The notes: a model not told the origin generated them from the letters alone. Positions 18,020 to 26,947 are shown, counted from the stretch's first letter. The stretch is 64,000 bases of DNA from an uncultured eubacterium 1-6 (GCA_903789595.1 CAIFEZ010000007.1:53523-117522), one strand, 5' to 3'. Program-made: numbers and translations.

Positions 18020-18066
18020 AAGAAGGGGATGCCGTACATCTGGCAGATGTACGGCATCCCCTTCTT
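18020..18066. terminator. Bidirectional terminator between hprK and the PBP gene
   Basis: AAGAAGGGGATGCCGTACAT and its perfect complement ending CCCCTTCTT form a stem of over 20 bp with a 5-7 nt loop. It lies between two convergent genes. Three 20-bp copies of a CATACAAAGAATCTGA-like motif precede it. Confidence 0.88.
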
Positions 18067-18142
18067 GGGCTGTATGGATCATGAAGACCTGTATCAGGAA
18101 GACACTTCGCCTGTCGGCTCCGCCTCTGCGGAGCCAATTGCA

Positions 18143-20692
18143 TTACTGTGCCGGTTCGGTTCCGGCTTCTCCAGTGTTGTCTGAGCTGTTGTCTCCGCCG
18201 GTGTCGGTGCTGCCGGTGCCATTCTCCCCGGTTCCTTCTCCGGTGTTCTCTGTCTGCTGGCCGGCGTTGCTGCTGTTCTCCCCGGCTGCCGGGGTTGGAG
18301 TGGCGGTCGGCGCAGCGGTTGTGGTTGGTGCTGCGGTCGGCGTCGGTGTGGGTGCATCGTAGGAGCAGATCGTTGTCGGCGCATTCGCCACGTCAAAGTA
18401 GTCGGTAACGGTAGGACAGTAGGTGTTCGGCAGAAGACCGGTGTTTGCACATACGGTCAGCTGTTCTACGGAGTCGGGAACCGAGAATTCCTTGATCGGC
18501 AGGGACTCGTGAATCCGGTTCATGACGTTGGTCCACAGCGTGGAGATGTAAGTCCGGTCTGCTTCGGGAAGTTCCACATTGGTGTCATATCCGGTCCAGA
18601 TGCCTGCGGTATAATACGGCGTATAGCCGACAAACTGAAGGTCTACATAGGAATCGGTGGTTCCTGTCTTTCCGGCGACCGGCATGCCGGAGGAAAGCTG
18701 ATAGGGCGTTCCGGTTCCGGACTGAACGACACTCTGCATCGCACTGGTCAGAAGGTATGCGGTGCTTTCCTTGAAGACGCGACGGCTCAGCTCTGTGTTC
18801 TCAAGGATGGTCTTTCCGTTGTGGTCGGTGACCTTTGTGTAGAATACCGGGCGGTTGTATGTGCCGCCGTTGGCGATTGCCGCATAGGCGGCCGTCAGCT
18901 CAAGGTCGCTGACGCCGTTGGTAATGCCGCCGAGGGCAAGGCCGGGAGAATCATCAGCGTCACTGTCGAGCGTCGTGAATCCGAGCTTCTTCAGATAGGA
19001 GAGACCGACCTCCGGCGTAAGCTCCTGCATGAGCTTGAATGCGATGACATTGTTGGATGTCAGGATCGCGTTCCGCACGGTCATCGTTCCGTGATGGGTG
19101 TTGTCCGCGTTGTTGACTTCCTGTCCGGTCGCATAGTATGCGGCATCATCCGTCTCCCGGGAAGTCAGGGTTATTTTACCCTTGTCAAGGAGAGGACCGT
19201 AGGTAGACGGAATCTTGAAGGTGGAGCCGGGCTGGCGCAGAGAATCCGTCGCGCGGTTCAGCGTAAGACTCGCGGTCTTCTCGCCGCGGCCGCCGACGAT
19301 GCCTACGACATAACCGGTTGACTGGTTGATGACGGTCATGCAGGCCTGCGGTTCGGGTACGAATGCCGTCCGCTCAGCGACGATCGTGTCCCCGTTTCCG
19401 ACGATAGCGGCCTTGTACTGGTCGATGCAGCTCTGTGCTTCCTCCTCAGAACTGAAATATTGGTCGAAGTCCGCGTTTCCCTGCTGCTGGAAATACTGTT
19501 CCAGCATTTCGACGCTGTAGTTCTCCCTGCTTCCGTCAGCCTTGTCGACGGTCAGAGCCCAGTCCAGGCTGACCTGGGAGTCTGCGGGGAAAATGGATTC
19601 ATCGGAAAATTCACTGTCCATAATCGACTGTATATTGGAATCCTCGGTGGAATATATATGAAGTCCGCCGCTATAGATCAGGTTATTGGCCTGGGCTTCC
19701 GTATAGCCCTTCTGGGTCATCAGGTCCTCTTTCACCTGATTGATCAGCTCATCGACAAAATAGGAATATACAGTGGACTCCTGTGTGACCTGGTTGTTCT
19801 GGTTCTCCTGAATCCGCTCGTAGACATTGTCGGCGAGCGCTTCCTTATATTGATCCTCTGTGATATAGCCCTGCTGGAGCATGTACTCGAGGACCGTCTT
19901 CATACGGCCCGCGTTCTCCTCCGGGTAAAGGATCGGATTGAACTGACTCGGGTTCTGCGGAATGGCTGCAAGCACCGCACATTCGGAAAGCGTCAGATCC
20001 TTGGCATCCTTGCCGAAGTAGGTCTGGGCCGCGGTCTGAACGCCGTAGGCGTTGTTCCCGAAGTTTACGGTATTCAGGTAGTTCTCGAGAATCACCGCCT
20101 TCGGATCCTCGCCGGCCTCACGGAGAGAGGACTCAAGCTGCACCGCGAGGTACTGCTCCTGAATTTTTCGCTTGATGGTCCCCATCCTGGACTCGTTCAT
20201 CCAGTCTGTGAAGACGTTGTTCTTCAGAAGCTGCTGGGTGATGGTACTCGCACCCTCGGATTCGGTGAAATTCGAGCTCAGCATAACCATGACGGCACGG
20301 AGCATGCCGTGCGGATCCACGCCGTTGTGCTGATAGAAACGGGAATCCTCGATGGCGACGATCGCATGCTGCATGTTCTTCGGAATCTCGTCGATGGAGA
20401 TCGAGACACGGTTGCCCTCTGCGGAACTCAGCTTCTGAATCTGCGTCCCGTCGCTGTCATATACGAATGAGGCGTAGCCCAGAGGGGTGATGTTGGAGTC
20501 TGTGATCTCCGGCGCGTCCGCGATGATGCCGCGATAGGCGCCGATGCCGAGACAGATGCCGTATACGGCGACTGCGATTAATAAGTAAATGATGACACGC
20601 AGGACGGACACGCTGATGCGGCTCGCCACCTTCGGGGCAGCCGAATCCAGGCGTTCCCGCTCCTGCTGAACACCGTGTTTGCCAAAATTCAT
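18143..20692 (-). CDS. Class A penicillin-binding protein (PBP1A family)
   Basis: An 849-residue bifunctional peptidoglycan synthase. It has a cytoplasmic N-terminus and one TM helix (about 31-53), a GT51 glycosyltransferase domain with catalytic Glu115 (AIEDSRFYQHNG), and a transpeptidase domain with the active-site serine at 490 in STFK (490-493), an SNN motif, and KTG at 675-677. The last 75 residues are a Thr/Pro/Ala- then Gly/Asn/Ser/Glu-rich tail, a common low-complexity wall-spanning end. GGAAGGAGGAGC precedes the start. It acts at the outer face of the membrane in wall synthesis. It is convergent with hprK. Confidence 0.94.
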   Translation of the reverse strand: MNFGKHGVQQERERLDSAAPKVASRISVSVLRVIIYLLIAVAVYGICLGIGAYRGIIADAPEITDSNITPLGYASFVYDSDGTQIQKLSSAEGNRVSISIDEIPKNMQHAIVAIEDSRFYQHNGVDPHGMLRAVMVMLSSNFTESEGASTITQQLLKNNVFTDWMNESRMGTIKRKIQEQYLAVQLESSLREAGEDPKAVILENYLNTVNFGNNAYGVQTAAQTYFGKDAKDLTLSECAVLAAIPQNPSQFNPILYPEENAGRMKTVLEYMLQQGYITEDQYKEALADNVYERIQENQNNQVTQESTVYSYFVDELINQVKEDLMTQKGYTEAQANNLIYSGGLHIYSTEDSNIQSIMDSEFSDESIFPADSQVSLDWALTVDKADGSRENYSVEMLEQYFQQQGNADFDQYFSSEEEAQSCIDQYKAAIVGNGDTIVAERTAFVPEPQACMTVINQSTGYVVGIVGGRGEKTASLTLNRATDSLRQPGSTFKIPSTYGPLLDKGKITLTSRETDDAAYYATGQEVNNADNTHHGTMTVRNAILTSNNVIAFKLMQELTPEVGLSYLKKLGFTTLDSDADDSPGLALGGITNGVSDLELTAAYAAIANGGTYNRPVFYTKVTDHNGKTILENTELSRRVFKESTAYLLTSAMQSVVQSGTGTPYQLSSGMPVAGKTGTTDSYVDLQFVGYTPYYTAGIWTGYDTNVELPEADRTYISTLWTNVMNRIHESLPIKEFSVPDSVEQLTVCANTGLLPNTYCPTVTDYFDVANAPTTICSYDAPTPTPTAAPTTTAAPTATPTPAAGENSSNAGQQTENTGEGTGENGTGSTDTGGDNSSDNTGEAGTEPAQ

Positions 20693-20948
20693 GAAAGCTC
20701 CTCCTTCCGGGCATGTCCGTTTCCGACCGAAAGGAGGCTTCCGTTTACTCTGTTCAAAAACAAAAAGGAGTTTCGAAAGCTGCTTTCCGCCGGTTCCGAA
20801 TGAATCCGGATCGGATCAGTATTCCCCGGTTGAAAATAAAAAAGATGTCTGTGCCGCCGGAATCCGGAACACAGCGGAATTCTTTAATCTGATAATTATA
20901 TCAAAATTACAGAATGAAATAAAGAAAAAGTTATGGTAGTATGAGTTC

Positions 20949-21788
20949 ATGAGAGAGGAACGTGAAAAGCAGAATCAGAAAACGGAAAGGAAATACGACA
21001 GAAAAATGGCAGAGAAGCCGGGGAAAAAGGCAGGACGCAGAAAGGATTCTTCCGGGAGAAGCGGAAGGGATATGGAATCCGTGAAGCTGAGTGAAACGAT
21101 GGAGATTCCGGGCGGGAAGATGCTTCCGGAGCGGTACCGGACGGTGTATCAGAGCGGGGAGGGAAGGTATGAGGAGAAGAAGTCGGTCTTCATCGCCACC
21201 GTTCGTCACGTGTCCGATACTGAGGAAGCGGCGGCTTTCGTGGAGGAGATGAAGAAAAAGTACTGGGATGCCAGGCATAATTGCTATGCCTGGGTTCTGG
21301 GAAAGGATGGCGGCAGCGTGAAGGCGTCGGATGACGGAGAGCCATCGGGGACGGCTGGACGGCCGATTCTGGATGTTCTGACGGGAGCGGGCCTGACCGA
21401 TACCTGCATTGTGGTGACGAGATATTTCGGGGGAGTGCTGCTCGGCACAGGCGGACTTGTGCGGGCTTACACGCAGGCATCCAGAGATGGAATCGAGAAA
21501 AGTGTCCTGATTGAAAAGGTGAACGGAGTGGTGCTGGACATCGTTGCAGGATATACAGATGCCGGGAAGATTCAGTATCTGATCGGACGGGAGGAGATTC
21601 ATACGGTGGAGTCGGATTTTTCCGATGTGGTACGGATTCGTGTCGTTCTGCCGGCTTCTGAGGAGGCGCGGTTCGAGAAGCAGATCACGGAGGCGACCTC
21701 CGCGAGAGCCGGGATCATAAAAAAAGGCCGCGCCTGGTTTGGCGCGGCCGGGGGAAAGCTTATCCTCGAACCGGAACAGCAGAGATGA
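20949..21788 (+). CDS. yigZ: YigZ/IMPACT-family protein (UPF0029)
   Basis: The C-terminal about 220 residues match the YigZ/IMPACT family: EKKSVFIATVRHV, then DARHNCYAWVLG, SDDGEPSGTAGRPIL and RYFGGVLLGTGGLVRAY. The family is linked to translation control or proteolysis, but bacterial function is not settled. The N-terminus is uncertain: the frame opens at 20949, but family members usually begin near MLPERYRTVYQSG (ATG about 21120), and ATGs at 21006 (after GGAAAGG) or 21072 (after GGAAGGGA) are alternatives. The first 57 residues are very basic and may be untranslated. The 3' end contains an antisense terminator. Confidence 0.85.
   Translation: MREEREKQNQKTERKYDRKMAEKPGKKAGRRKDSSGRSGRDMESVKLSETMEIPGGKMLPERYRTVYQSGEGRYEEKKSVFIATVRHVSDTEEAAAFVEEMKKKYWDARHNCYAWVLGKDGGSVKASDDGEPSGTAGRPILDVLTGAGLTDTCIVVTRYFGGVLLGTGGLVRAYTQASRDGIEKSVLIEKVNGVVLDIVAGYTDAGKIQYLIGREEIHTVESDFSDVVRIRVVLPASEEARFEKQITEATSARAGIIKKGRAWFGAAGGKLILEPEQQR
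21719..21749 (-). terminator. Cyclophilin terminator embedded in the yigZ coding sequence
   Basis: On the minus strand GGCCGCGCC (21749-21741) pairs with GGCGCGGCC (21734-21726) and is followed by seven T residues (21725-21719). It is placed to end the minus-strand transcript from the cyclophilin gene while coding for KKGRAWFGAAGG of YigZ on the plus strand. Confidence 0.8.
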
Positions 21789-21896
21789 CGCTGTATTACG
21801 TGAATCTGATACTCTGCGATATATTCGCCTGGCGGATCGGAAAGATTCGCAGCGCGCCGGGCCGTGTGTATCCGGAAGAGGAGAGACGGCATCCAT

Positions 21897-22415
21897 TTAC
21901 AGGGTTTCCGGTTCCGGATAATCGACGCCCAGGGTGTCGACGGTCATGGATTTGATAACCTGAGGCTCTGTCGGGCGGTCACTCCAGTCGGTGGGAACCT
22001 CTGCGATTTTATTCACGATGTCCATACCCTCGATGATTCTGCCGAAGGCAGCGTACTGTCCGTCGAGATAGTTTGCGGCTTTGTGCATGATGAAGAACTG
22101 GCTGCCGGCAGAATCCGGATCTGACGCGCGGGCCATGGAGAGCACGCCCGGCTCATGCGAAAGGTCATTTCGGAAGCCGTTGCCGGAGAATTCGCCACGG
22201 ATGGAGTAGCCGGGACCGCCGGTTCCGTTGCCGGCCGGATCGCCGCCCTGGATCATGAATCCGGAGATGATGCGGTGGAAGCCGAGTCCGTCGTAGAATC
22301 CCTTGCGGACGAGGCTGATGAAGTTTTTGACCGTGTTCGGCGCGGTTTCCGGATAGAGCTCTGCCTTCATGACATCGCCGTTCTCCATGGTAATGGTAAC
22401 GATTGGATTAGACAT
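21897..22415 (-). CDS. Cyclophilin-type peptidyl-prolyl cis-trans isomerase
   Basis: A 172-residue single-domain cyclophilin: FHRIISGFMIQGGDPAGNGTG (active-site Arg and Phe), GVLSMARASDPDSAGSQFFI, and a closing FGRIIEGMDIV. No signal peptide, so it acts in the cytosol on prolyl bonds. AAGGAG lies 7 nt before ATG 22415; the longer frame to 22469 lacks such a site. It is convergent with yigZ, with its terminator inside that gene. Confidence 0.95.
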   Translation of the reverse strand: MSNPIVTITMENGDVMKAELYPETAPNTVKNFISLVRKGFYDGLGFHRIISGFMIQGGDPAGNGTGGPGYSIRGEFSGNGFRNDLSHEPGVLSMARASDPDSAGSQFFIMHKAANYLDGQYAAFGRIIEGMDIVNKIAEVPTDWSDRPTEPQVIKSMTVDTLGVDYPEPETL

Positions 22416-22637
22416 ATTTTTTCTCCTTATTCTGTTGCTTATTGTATTTGGTCCCTGCAGGATGGCCACTGTTCATGAGCGCCTTTTCCGTTTCCGGCTT
22501 CGCCTGAACAGCTGCGCGGGACGCGGACACCCTGTTTTTTCAAAAAACAGAACATATGTTATTATAAAGGAAAATGTGATAAAATAAAAGCCGCTTGTGC
22601 GGCGCATGACAGGAAAACCGGAGGGATTTGAGGCGGA

Positions 22638-23069
22638 ATGGTTATTGAGACAAGAAGCCCGGAGGAGACCCGCTCGTTTGCCCGGAAACTCGGGGAAAAG
22701 GCGGTGCCGGGAACGATCTATACACTGGACGGAGATCTCGGAACCGGGAAAACCGTATTTGCGAAGGGGCTGGCGGAGGGTCTCGGGGTGACCGAGCCGG
22801 TGAGCAGTCCGACATTTACAATCGTGCAGGAATATCTGAGCGGCAGAATTCCGTTTTATCATTTTGACGTCTACCGGATCGAAGAGCCCGAGGAGATGGA
22901 AGAGGTCGGTTACGACGACTACTTCTACGGCGGCGGAGTGTGCCTGGTCGAATGGGCGGATATGGTCCGCGACATCATACCGGAAGGCGCGATTCATGTG
23001 ACGATTGAGAAGGATCCCGACAAGGGTTTTGATTATCGGAGGATTACGATTGAAGATACTGGCCATTGA
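22638..23069 (+). CDS. tsaE: tRNA threonylcarbamoyladenosine biosynthesis ATPase TsaE
   Basis: A 143-residue TsaE (YjeE): Walker A GDLGTGKT at residues 32-39, SSPTFTIVQEY, FHFDVYRIEEPEE and LVEWAD motifs. With TsaB and TsaD it forms the t6A37 modification complex for ANN-decoding tRNAs. GGAGG and GAGGCGGA precede ATG 22638. It overlaps tsaB by 20 bp, and rimI follows, the classic Firmicutes tsaE-tsaB-rimI order. Confidence 0.96.
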   Translation: MVIETRSPEETRSFARKLGEKAVPGTIYTLDGDLGTGKTVFAKGLAEGLGVTEPVSSPTFTIVQEYLSGRIPFYHFDVYRIEEPEEMEEVGYDDYFYGGGVCLVEWADMVRDIIPEGAIHVTIEKDPDKGFDYRRITIEDTGH

Positions 23070-23805
23070 CAGCTCGGGCCTGGTGGCATCCGTCGCTCTT
23101 CTGGAGGACGATACGCTGCTGGCCGAGTATACGGTGAATTACAAGAAGACACATTCACAGACGCTGCTGCCTATGCTGGACGCGATTGTGCAAATGATCG
23201 ATCTGGATCTGAACAGCATCGACGCGATTGCCATTTCCAAGGGACCCGGTTCGTTTACCGGGCTGAGGATCGGCTCCGCTACAGCCAAGGGTCTCGGCCT
23301 GGCGCTGGACAAACCGCTGGTTGAGGTGCCTACGGTCGACGCGCTTGCCTATAATCTCTATGACGCGCAGGGACTGATCGTTCCGATGATGGATGCCCGT
23401 CGCGCCCAGGTGTATACGGGAATTTACCGGTTTTTGCATCATGAGCTCATCGCTGTGAAGGAACAGTGCGCCGAGGCGGTGGAGGATCTGATGGAAGAGC
23501 TGAATCGCATCGGGGAGCCTGTCATTCTGCTCGGCGACGGGGTCAGTCCTTATCTGAGCCGGATCCGTGAGCTTCTGAAGGTCCCCTTCTCGGTGGCGCC
23601 CGCGCACATGAACCGGCAGAGAGCCGGGGCTGTCGGAGCTCTCGGTGAGATATATTTTTCCAAGGGCATGACCGTTACGGCTGATGAGCATCGGCCGGAA
23701 TATCTCCGCGCTTCGCAGGCGGAGAGGGAACAGACCGCGAAGGGCGTTCCGGTACAGGAAATCGAGAAGAATTCAGAAAAGCTGAGGCCGAAGGATTATT
23801 CCTGA
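23050..23805 (+). CDS. tsaB: tRNA threonylcarbamoyladenosine biosynthesis protein TsaB (TTG start)
   Basis: A 251-residue TsaB: starts (M)KILAIDSSGLVASVAL, then SKGPGSFTGLRIG near 63-75. It is an inactive ASKHA-fold partner of TsaD in t6A synthesis. The start is TTG at 23050: CGGAGGA lies at 23037-23043 with a 6-nt spacing, and family members begin with KILAIDSS. The next in-frame ATG upstream (23005) lacks a ribosome binding site. The overlap with tsaE suggests translational coupling. Confidence 0.94.
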   Translation: MKILAIDSSGLVASVALLEDDTLLAEYTVNYKKTHSQTLLPMLDAIVQMIDLDLNSIDAIAISKGPGSFTGLRIGSATAKGLGLALDKPLVEVPTVDALAYNLYDAQGLIVPMMDARRAQVYTGIYRFLHHELIAVKEQCAEAVEDLMEELNRIGEPVILLGDGVSPYLSRIRELLKVPFSVAPAHMNRQRAGAVGALGEIYFSKGMTVTADEHRPEYLRASQAEREQTAKGVPVQEIEKNSEKLRPKDYS

Positions 23806-23820
23806 CGGAAGACAGAGACC

Positions 23821-24378
23821 ATGAAAGAGAGAACATCCATCCGGATGAACCGGGCGGAAGAAAGCAAAAAAAAGAGAAATCCAGCCTGCAAAAGTAAGGG
23901 CGCGGCAACGCAGCCACATTCCGGAATGATTCAAATCCGGAGGATGGTGCCGTCGGATCTTCCGGAGGTGGAGAGAATCGAGCGGGAGAACTTCTCCAGA
24001 CCGTGGACAGCGGAAGATTATCAGAGCTTTCTCGACAGAGCGGACGCGGATTTTCTCGTGGCGGCGGCGGACGGAAGCGTCGTCGGCTATATCGGAGAAT
24101 ATGGGATACCGGACGAGGGCGACATCACGAACGTATCGGTGGACCGAAGATACCGGAACCGTCATATCGGCAGCCGTCTCGTATCCGAGCTTATACGCAC
24201 CGCGGGGGAGCGCGGCATCCGGAAGATTTTTCTGGAGGTCCGGGAGAGCAACGCGCCCGCGATCCGGCTGTATGAGAATGCCGGGTTCCGGAGAATGGGG
24301 ATCCGCAGGAATTATTATTCGGCGCCTGTCGAGAATGCCGTACTGATGATGCGTGGGCCGGAAGAGCCGCAGATGTGA
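23821..24378 (+). CDS. rimI: Ribosomal-protein-S18-alanine N-acetyltransferase RimI
   Basis: A GNAT acetyltransferase of up to 185 residues. The domain begins near residue 36 (MIQIRRMVPSDLPEVERIE), with the acetyl-CoA-binding RRYRNRHIGSRLVSELI and the end ESNAPAIRLYENAGF-RRMGIRRNYY typical of RimI. The first 35 residues are very basic and unlike the family; ATG 23926 is an alternative start, but neither start has a good ribosome binding site. It would acetylate the N-terminus of S18 or other proteins. The last codons and the stop are duplicated downstream. Confidence 0.88.
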   Translation: MKERTSIRMNRAEESKKKRNPACKSKGAATQPHSGMIQIRRMVPSDLPEVERIERENFSRPWTAEDYQSFLDRADADFLVAAADGSVVGYIGEYGIPDEGDITNVSVDRRYRNRHIGSRLVSELIRTAGERGIRKIFLEVRESNAPAIRLYENAGFRRMGIRRNYYSAPVENAVLMMRGPEEPQM

Positions 24379-24460
24379 CCGGAAGGGCATTCAGGTGGCA
24401 CAGCGCGATTTCAAAATGATGCGTGATCCGGAAGAGCCGCAGATGTGACCGGAAGGGCAA
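24348..24460. repeat. 70-bp duplication of the rimI 3' end, including the stop codon
   Basis: GATGCGTG at 24348 recurs at 24418. The block GGAAGAGCCGCAGATGTGAC followed by CGGAAGGGCA is present in both copies, so PEEPQM and its stop are encoded twice; the second copy is not translated from rimI. Confidence 0.9.
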
Positions 24461-24631
24461 ATGACGGCAAACCGGAGAAACGGCTGAGAGGGCAGATCAT
24501 GGCATAGCCGAAGTAGCAGATGGCGGGATATTTGATGGCAGAGTCGGTGAAGCTGACGAAACGAAAATCGAGAGATACTATGCAGCGGCGTGGCGGAGAA
24601 CGATCCGGCGGCCGGGATATGGAGGATTATT

Positions 24632-24937
24632 ATGTTTAACAGTACCTTTGACTGGTTTCTTGCGGGAATACTCTTCCTGCTTGCCATTGTATTCTTTGCG
24701 GGAAAAGGCCAGGGAATTCTGGACGCGTTCAGCGGCAAGTACCGGGAGAAGAAGAAGCTGAGTCCGGAGAATCAGCTCCGCTATCAGAGAGCGGTCGGCG
24801 TCTTTCTGATCATTCTATCCGCCGCCGAGGTATTCATGGCGCTGATCGAGAGCCCGATCATGGGAATCATTTCCATCGTCGTGACGGTAGCGGATATGAT
24901 CGGAATTATCGTCTATCTCAGGAGGCTGTACGACTGA
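24632..24937 (+). CDS. DUF3784-like small membrane protein
   Basis: A 101-residue protein with three hydrophobic helices (about 8-24, 51-69 and 73-95). The loop GKGQGILDAFSGKYREKKKLSPENQLRY resembles DUF3784 proteins of Firmicutes; the assignment is from memory. GGAGG at 24621-24625 sets the start at 24632. The 250 bp between rimI and this gene hold the rimI duplication and nothing else I can recognise. Function unknown. Confidence 0.68.
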   Translation: MFNSTFDWFLAGILFLLAIVFFAGKGQGILDAFSGKYREKKKLSPENQLRYQRAVGVFLIILSAAEVFMALIESPIMGIISIVVTVADMIGIIVYLRRLYD

Positions 24938-25056
24938 GGGCGTCGATGCTTCAATGGTGGCTATAGAGCATGGAAGGCATTGAAAAGAGAAATGAAATAG
25001 CTATTGAAGAGCTATGAAAATTCTTTGAAAAAATGTTGAAGATCTATGAAAAAGCC

Positions 25057-25085
25057 TTGACAAACATTTCGCCTCTGCTTATAAT
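25057..25085 (+). promoter_or_regulatory. Consensus promoter of the trp transporter leader
   Basis: TTGACA (25057-25062), 17-bp spacer, TATAAT (25080-25085). Transcription should start near 25092 at the T-box leader. Confidence 0.88.
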
Positions 25086-25091
25086 CGGTTC

Positions 25092-25408
25092 AAACCATTG
25101 AGGAAGAGTAGTAGCTTTGCGGGAAGCGTACAAGAGAGCTGCAGAAGGTGGGATTGCAGCCGTGGGTGCGAAGTGAATGGACTTCTGAGGGCGGTCTGAG
25201 AGACGTTGATATGTCAGGTAGGAACCGACGGGAACCCATCCGTTATCAATCGGGAGCACATGCAGGTGTGTGGAATGAGAGAGTATTCGGAAGAAGAAGC
25301 CCTCGGGAACGTAATCCCGTCCGGCAGTTCCGAATTACTAATCTGGGTGGTATCGCAGGAGAATTTACAGCTCTTGTCCCAAATGCGGGGCAGGAGCTAT
25401 TTTTATTG
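25092..25408 (+). promoter_or_regulatory. Tryptophan T-box leader
   Basis: The leader carries AGAGAGCTGCAGAAGGTGGG (stem I top region), a specifier-loop segment GAAGTGAATGGACTTCTGA in which the codon is TGG (25178-25180, Trp), and the T-box core GGGTGGTATCGC (25345-25356). The terminator follows: AGCTCTTGTCCC (25369-25380) pairs with GGGGCAGGAGCT (25387-25398), with a TATTTTTATT tail. Uncharged tRNA-Trp should favour antitermination and switch on the downstream transporter when tryptophan is short. The TGG codon agrees with the TrpX-type product downstream. Confidence 0.85.
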
Positions 25409-25590
25409 TATAAGCTCTTCGAAAACGCAGACAGGTCTCGTCGCACGCGAAGCGCGCGAAAGAGACCGGATGCGATTTCGAAGGCAACAAGTATATTGAT
25501 ACCATCCCCCTCCGTTCAAACAATTCCGGCATGAAAGTCATATTCGTTTTCAGCAGAAGGAATGAACAAGTAAGAGAGGAGAACAAAACT

Positions 25591-26757
25591 ATGAAAAATC
25601 CAGCATTCAGAAAAATCGCAGCAATCGCGGCGGCCGGCATCATGACATTTTCCCTTGCGGCATGCGGAAGCAGCAGCGCAGCATCGGGAACATCGGCAGC
25701 AGGTTCGTCCGCTTCCTCCACGTCAGCGGCCGGAACATCTTCCGAATCGGCAACGGCGTCCGTGACCGGAACGTCGGTGTCTGGAAGCTCCGCACCAACA
25801 TCATCCGGGAAGACCTTTAAGGTTGGTATTGTACAGTATGTGGATGACGCATCTCTGAATCAGATCGAATCGAATATTGAGTCCGAGCTGGACGCAAAGG
25901 GTAAGGAGCTTGGCGTCACGTTTGATTATTCGGACTATACCTATAATGGACAGGCGGATGGTACCGTGCTGCAGCAGATCGCATCCGAACTGATCGCGGA
26001 TCAGGTAGACATCATTGTTCCGATCGCCACGCCGACGGCACAGATCATGCAAACCGCTACAAAGGATGATCCGATTCCGGTTGTCTTCGCGGCAAGCTCA
26101 GATCCGGTAGGAGCAAATCTCGTCAAGAGCATGGATGCGCCCGGATCGAACATCACCGGAACCTCCGATGCGCTGAATACGGAGGCTGTGCTGAATCTTA
26201 TGCTGGCGCAGAATCCGGATCTCTCTTATGTAGGCCTTCTGTATTCCAACAGCGAGGATGCTTCCAAACAGCCGATCGCAGATGCCAAGGCATATCTGGA
26301 CAAGAAGGGAATCAAATACATTGAGAAGACCGGAACGGATACGACAGGAATCACTGACGCAGCGAACGCGCTGATCGCGGAAGGCGTGGATGCGGTCTTC
26401 ACACCAACGGACAACACCGTCATGACCGCGGAACTGGCAATCTATCAGAAGCTTGCGGAGGCAGGCATCCCGCAGTACTGCGGCGCGGATTCTTTCGCCC
26501 TGAACGGAGCGTTTGTCGGATACGGCGTCGATTACGCAAACCTGGGAACCGCTACCGCAGATATGGTTGTGGATATTCTGGTAAATGGAGCGGATCCGGC
26601 CAAGACTCCGGTTCAGACGTTTGACAATGGTATTGCAACCATTAATACCGATGTATGCAAGACACTCGGTTATGATCTGGACAAGGTAAAAGCGGCGTTC
26701 AAGCCCTATTGCACAAGCGTCGAGGAAACAACAACCGCAAAAGAGTTTGAGAATTGA
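25591..26757 (+). CDS. trpX: Tryptophan ABC transporter substrate-binding lipoprotein (TrpX-like)
   Basis: A 388-residue lipoprotein: signal peptide with lipobox LAAC (Cys25), a Ser/Ala/Thr-rich linker to about residue 68, then an ABC substrate-binding domain of the TrpX/COG2984 type (VGIVQYVDDASLNQIESNI, PIATPTAQIM, VVFAASSDPVGANLV, FTPTDNTVM). ATG 25591 follows AGAGGAG. The Trp T-box upstream and the paired permease and ATPase genes identify it as a likely tryptophan (or tryptophan precursor) binder. About 180 bp between the leader terminator and the gene hold a palindrome-rich stretch. Confidence 0.88.
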   Translation: MKNPAFRKIAAIAAAGIMTFSLAACGSSSAASGTSAAGSSASSTSAAGTSSESATASVTGTSVSGSSAPTSSGKTFKVGIVQYVDDASLNQIESNIESELDAKGKELGVTFDYSDYTYNGQADGTVLQQIASELIADQVDIIVPIATPTAQIMQTATKDDPIPVVFAASSDPVGANLVKSMDAPGSNITGTSDALNTEAVLNLMLAQNPDLSYVGLLYSNSEDASKQPIADAKAYLDKKGIKYIEKTGTDTTGITDAANALIAEGVDAVFTPTDNTVMTAELAIYQKLAEAGIPQYCGADSFALNGAFVGYGVDYANLGTATADMVVDILVNGADPAKTPVQTFDNGIATINTDVCKTLGYDLDKVKAAFKPYCTSVEETTTAKEFEN

Positions 26758-26783
26758 TGAAAACGTATATTGCGTGATAGAAT

Positions 26784-26820
26784 AGAGCTGACGCACGGCG
26801 CTGCGCCAGCTCTTTAATTT
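26784..26820 (+). terminator. Intra-operon attenuating hairpin after trpX
   Basis: AGAGCTGACGCA (26784-26795) pairs, with one mismatch, with TGCGCCAGCTCT (26802-26813), followed by TTTAATTT-like sequence. Probably lowers permease/ATPase expression relative to the binding protein. Confidence 0.65.
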
Positions 26821-26912
26821 ACGCGAACAGTGAGCCGCAGCCGAATGCGAAGGATTCGTGTGCGGCGAGCGTCGCTTAGCGAGATAAAACTCGCGCAGCG
26901 TGTTTTATCTCG
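26821..26912 (+). repeat. Dispersed palindromic repeat, family A (copy 2)
   Basis: ACGCGAACAGTGAGCCGCAG at the left and CGTGTTTTATCTCG at the right; internal hairpins as in copy 1. It lies inside the trp operon between trpX and the permease gene. Confidence 0.85.
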
Positions 26913-26947
26913 TTCACACTCAGAATGAATTTTGGGAGGGTTTGAAC

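Noticed and set aside
20931-21896. 321-codon frame opposite yigZ
   Set aside because: The plus strand carries conserved YigZ motifs; the minus frame has none.
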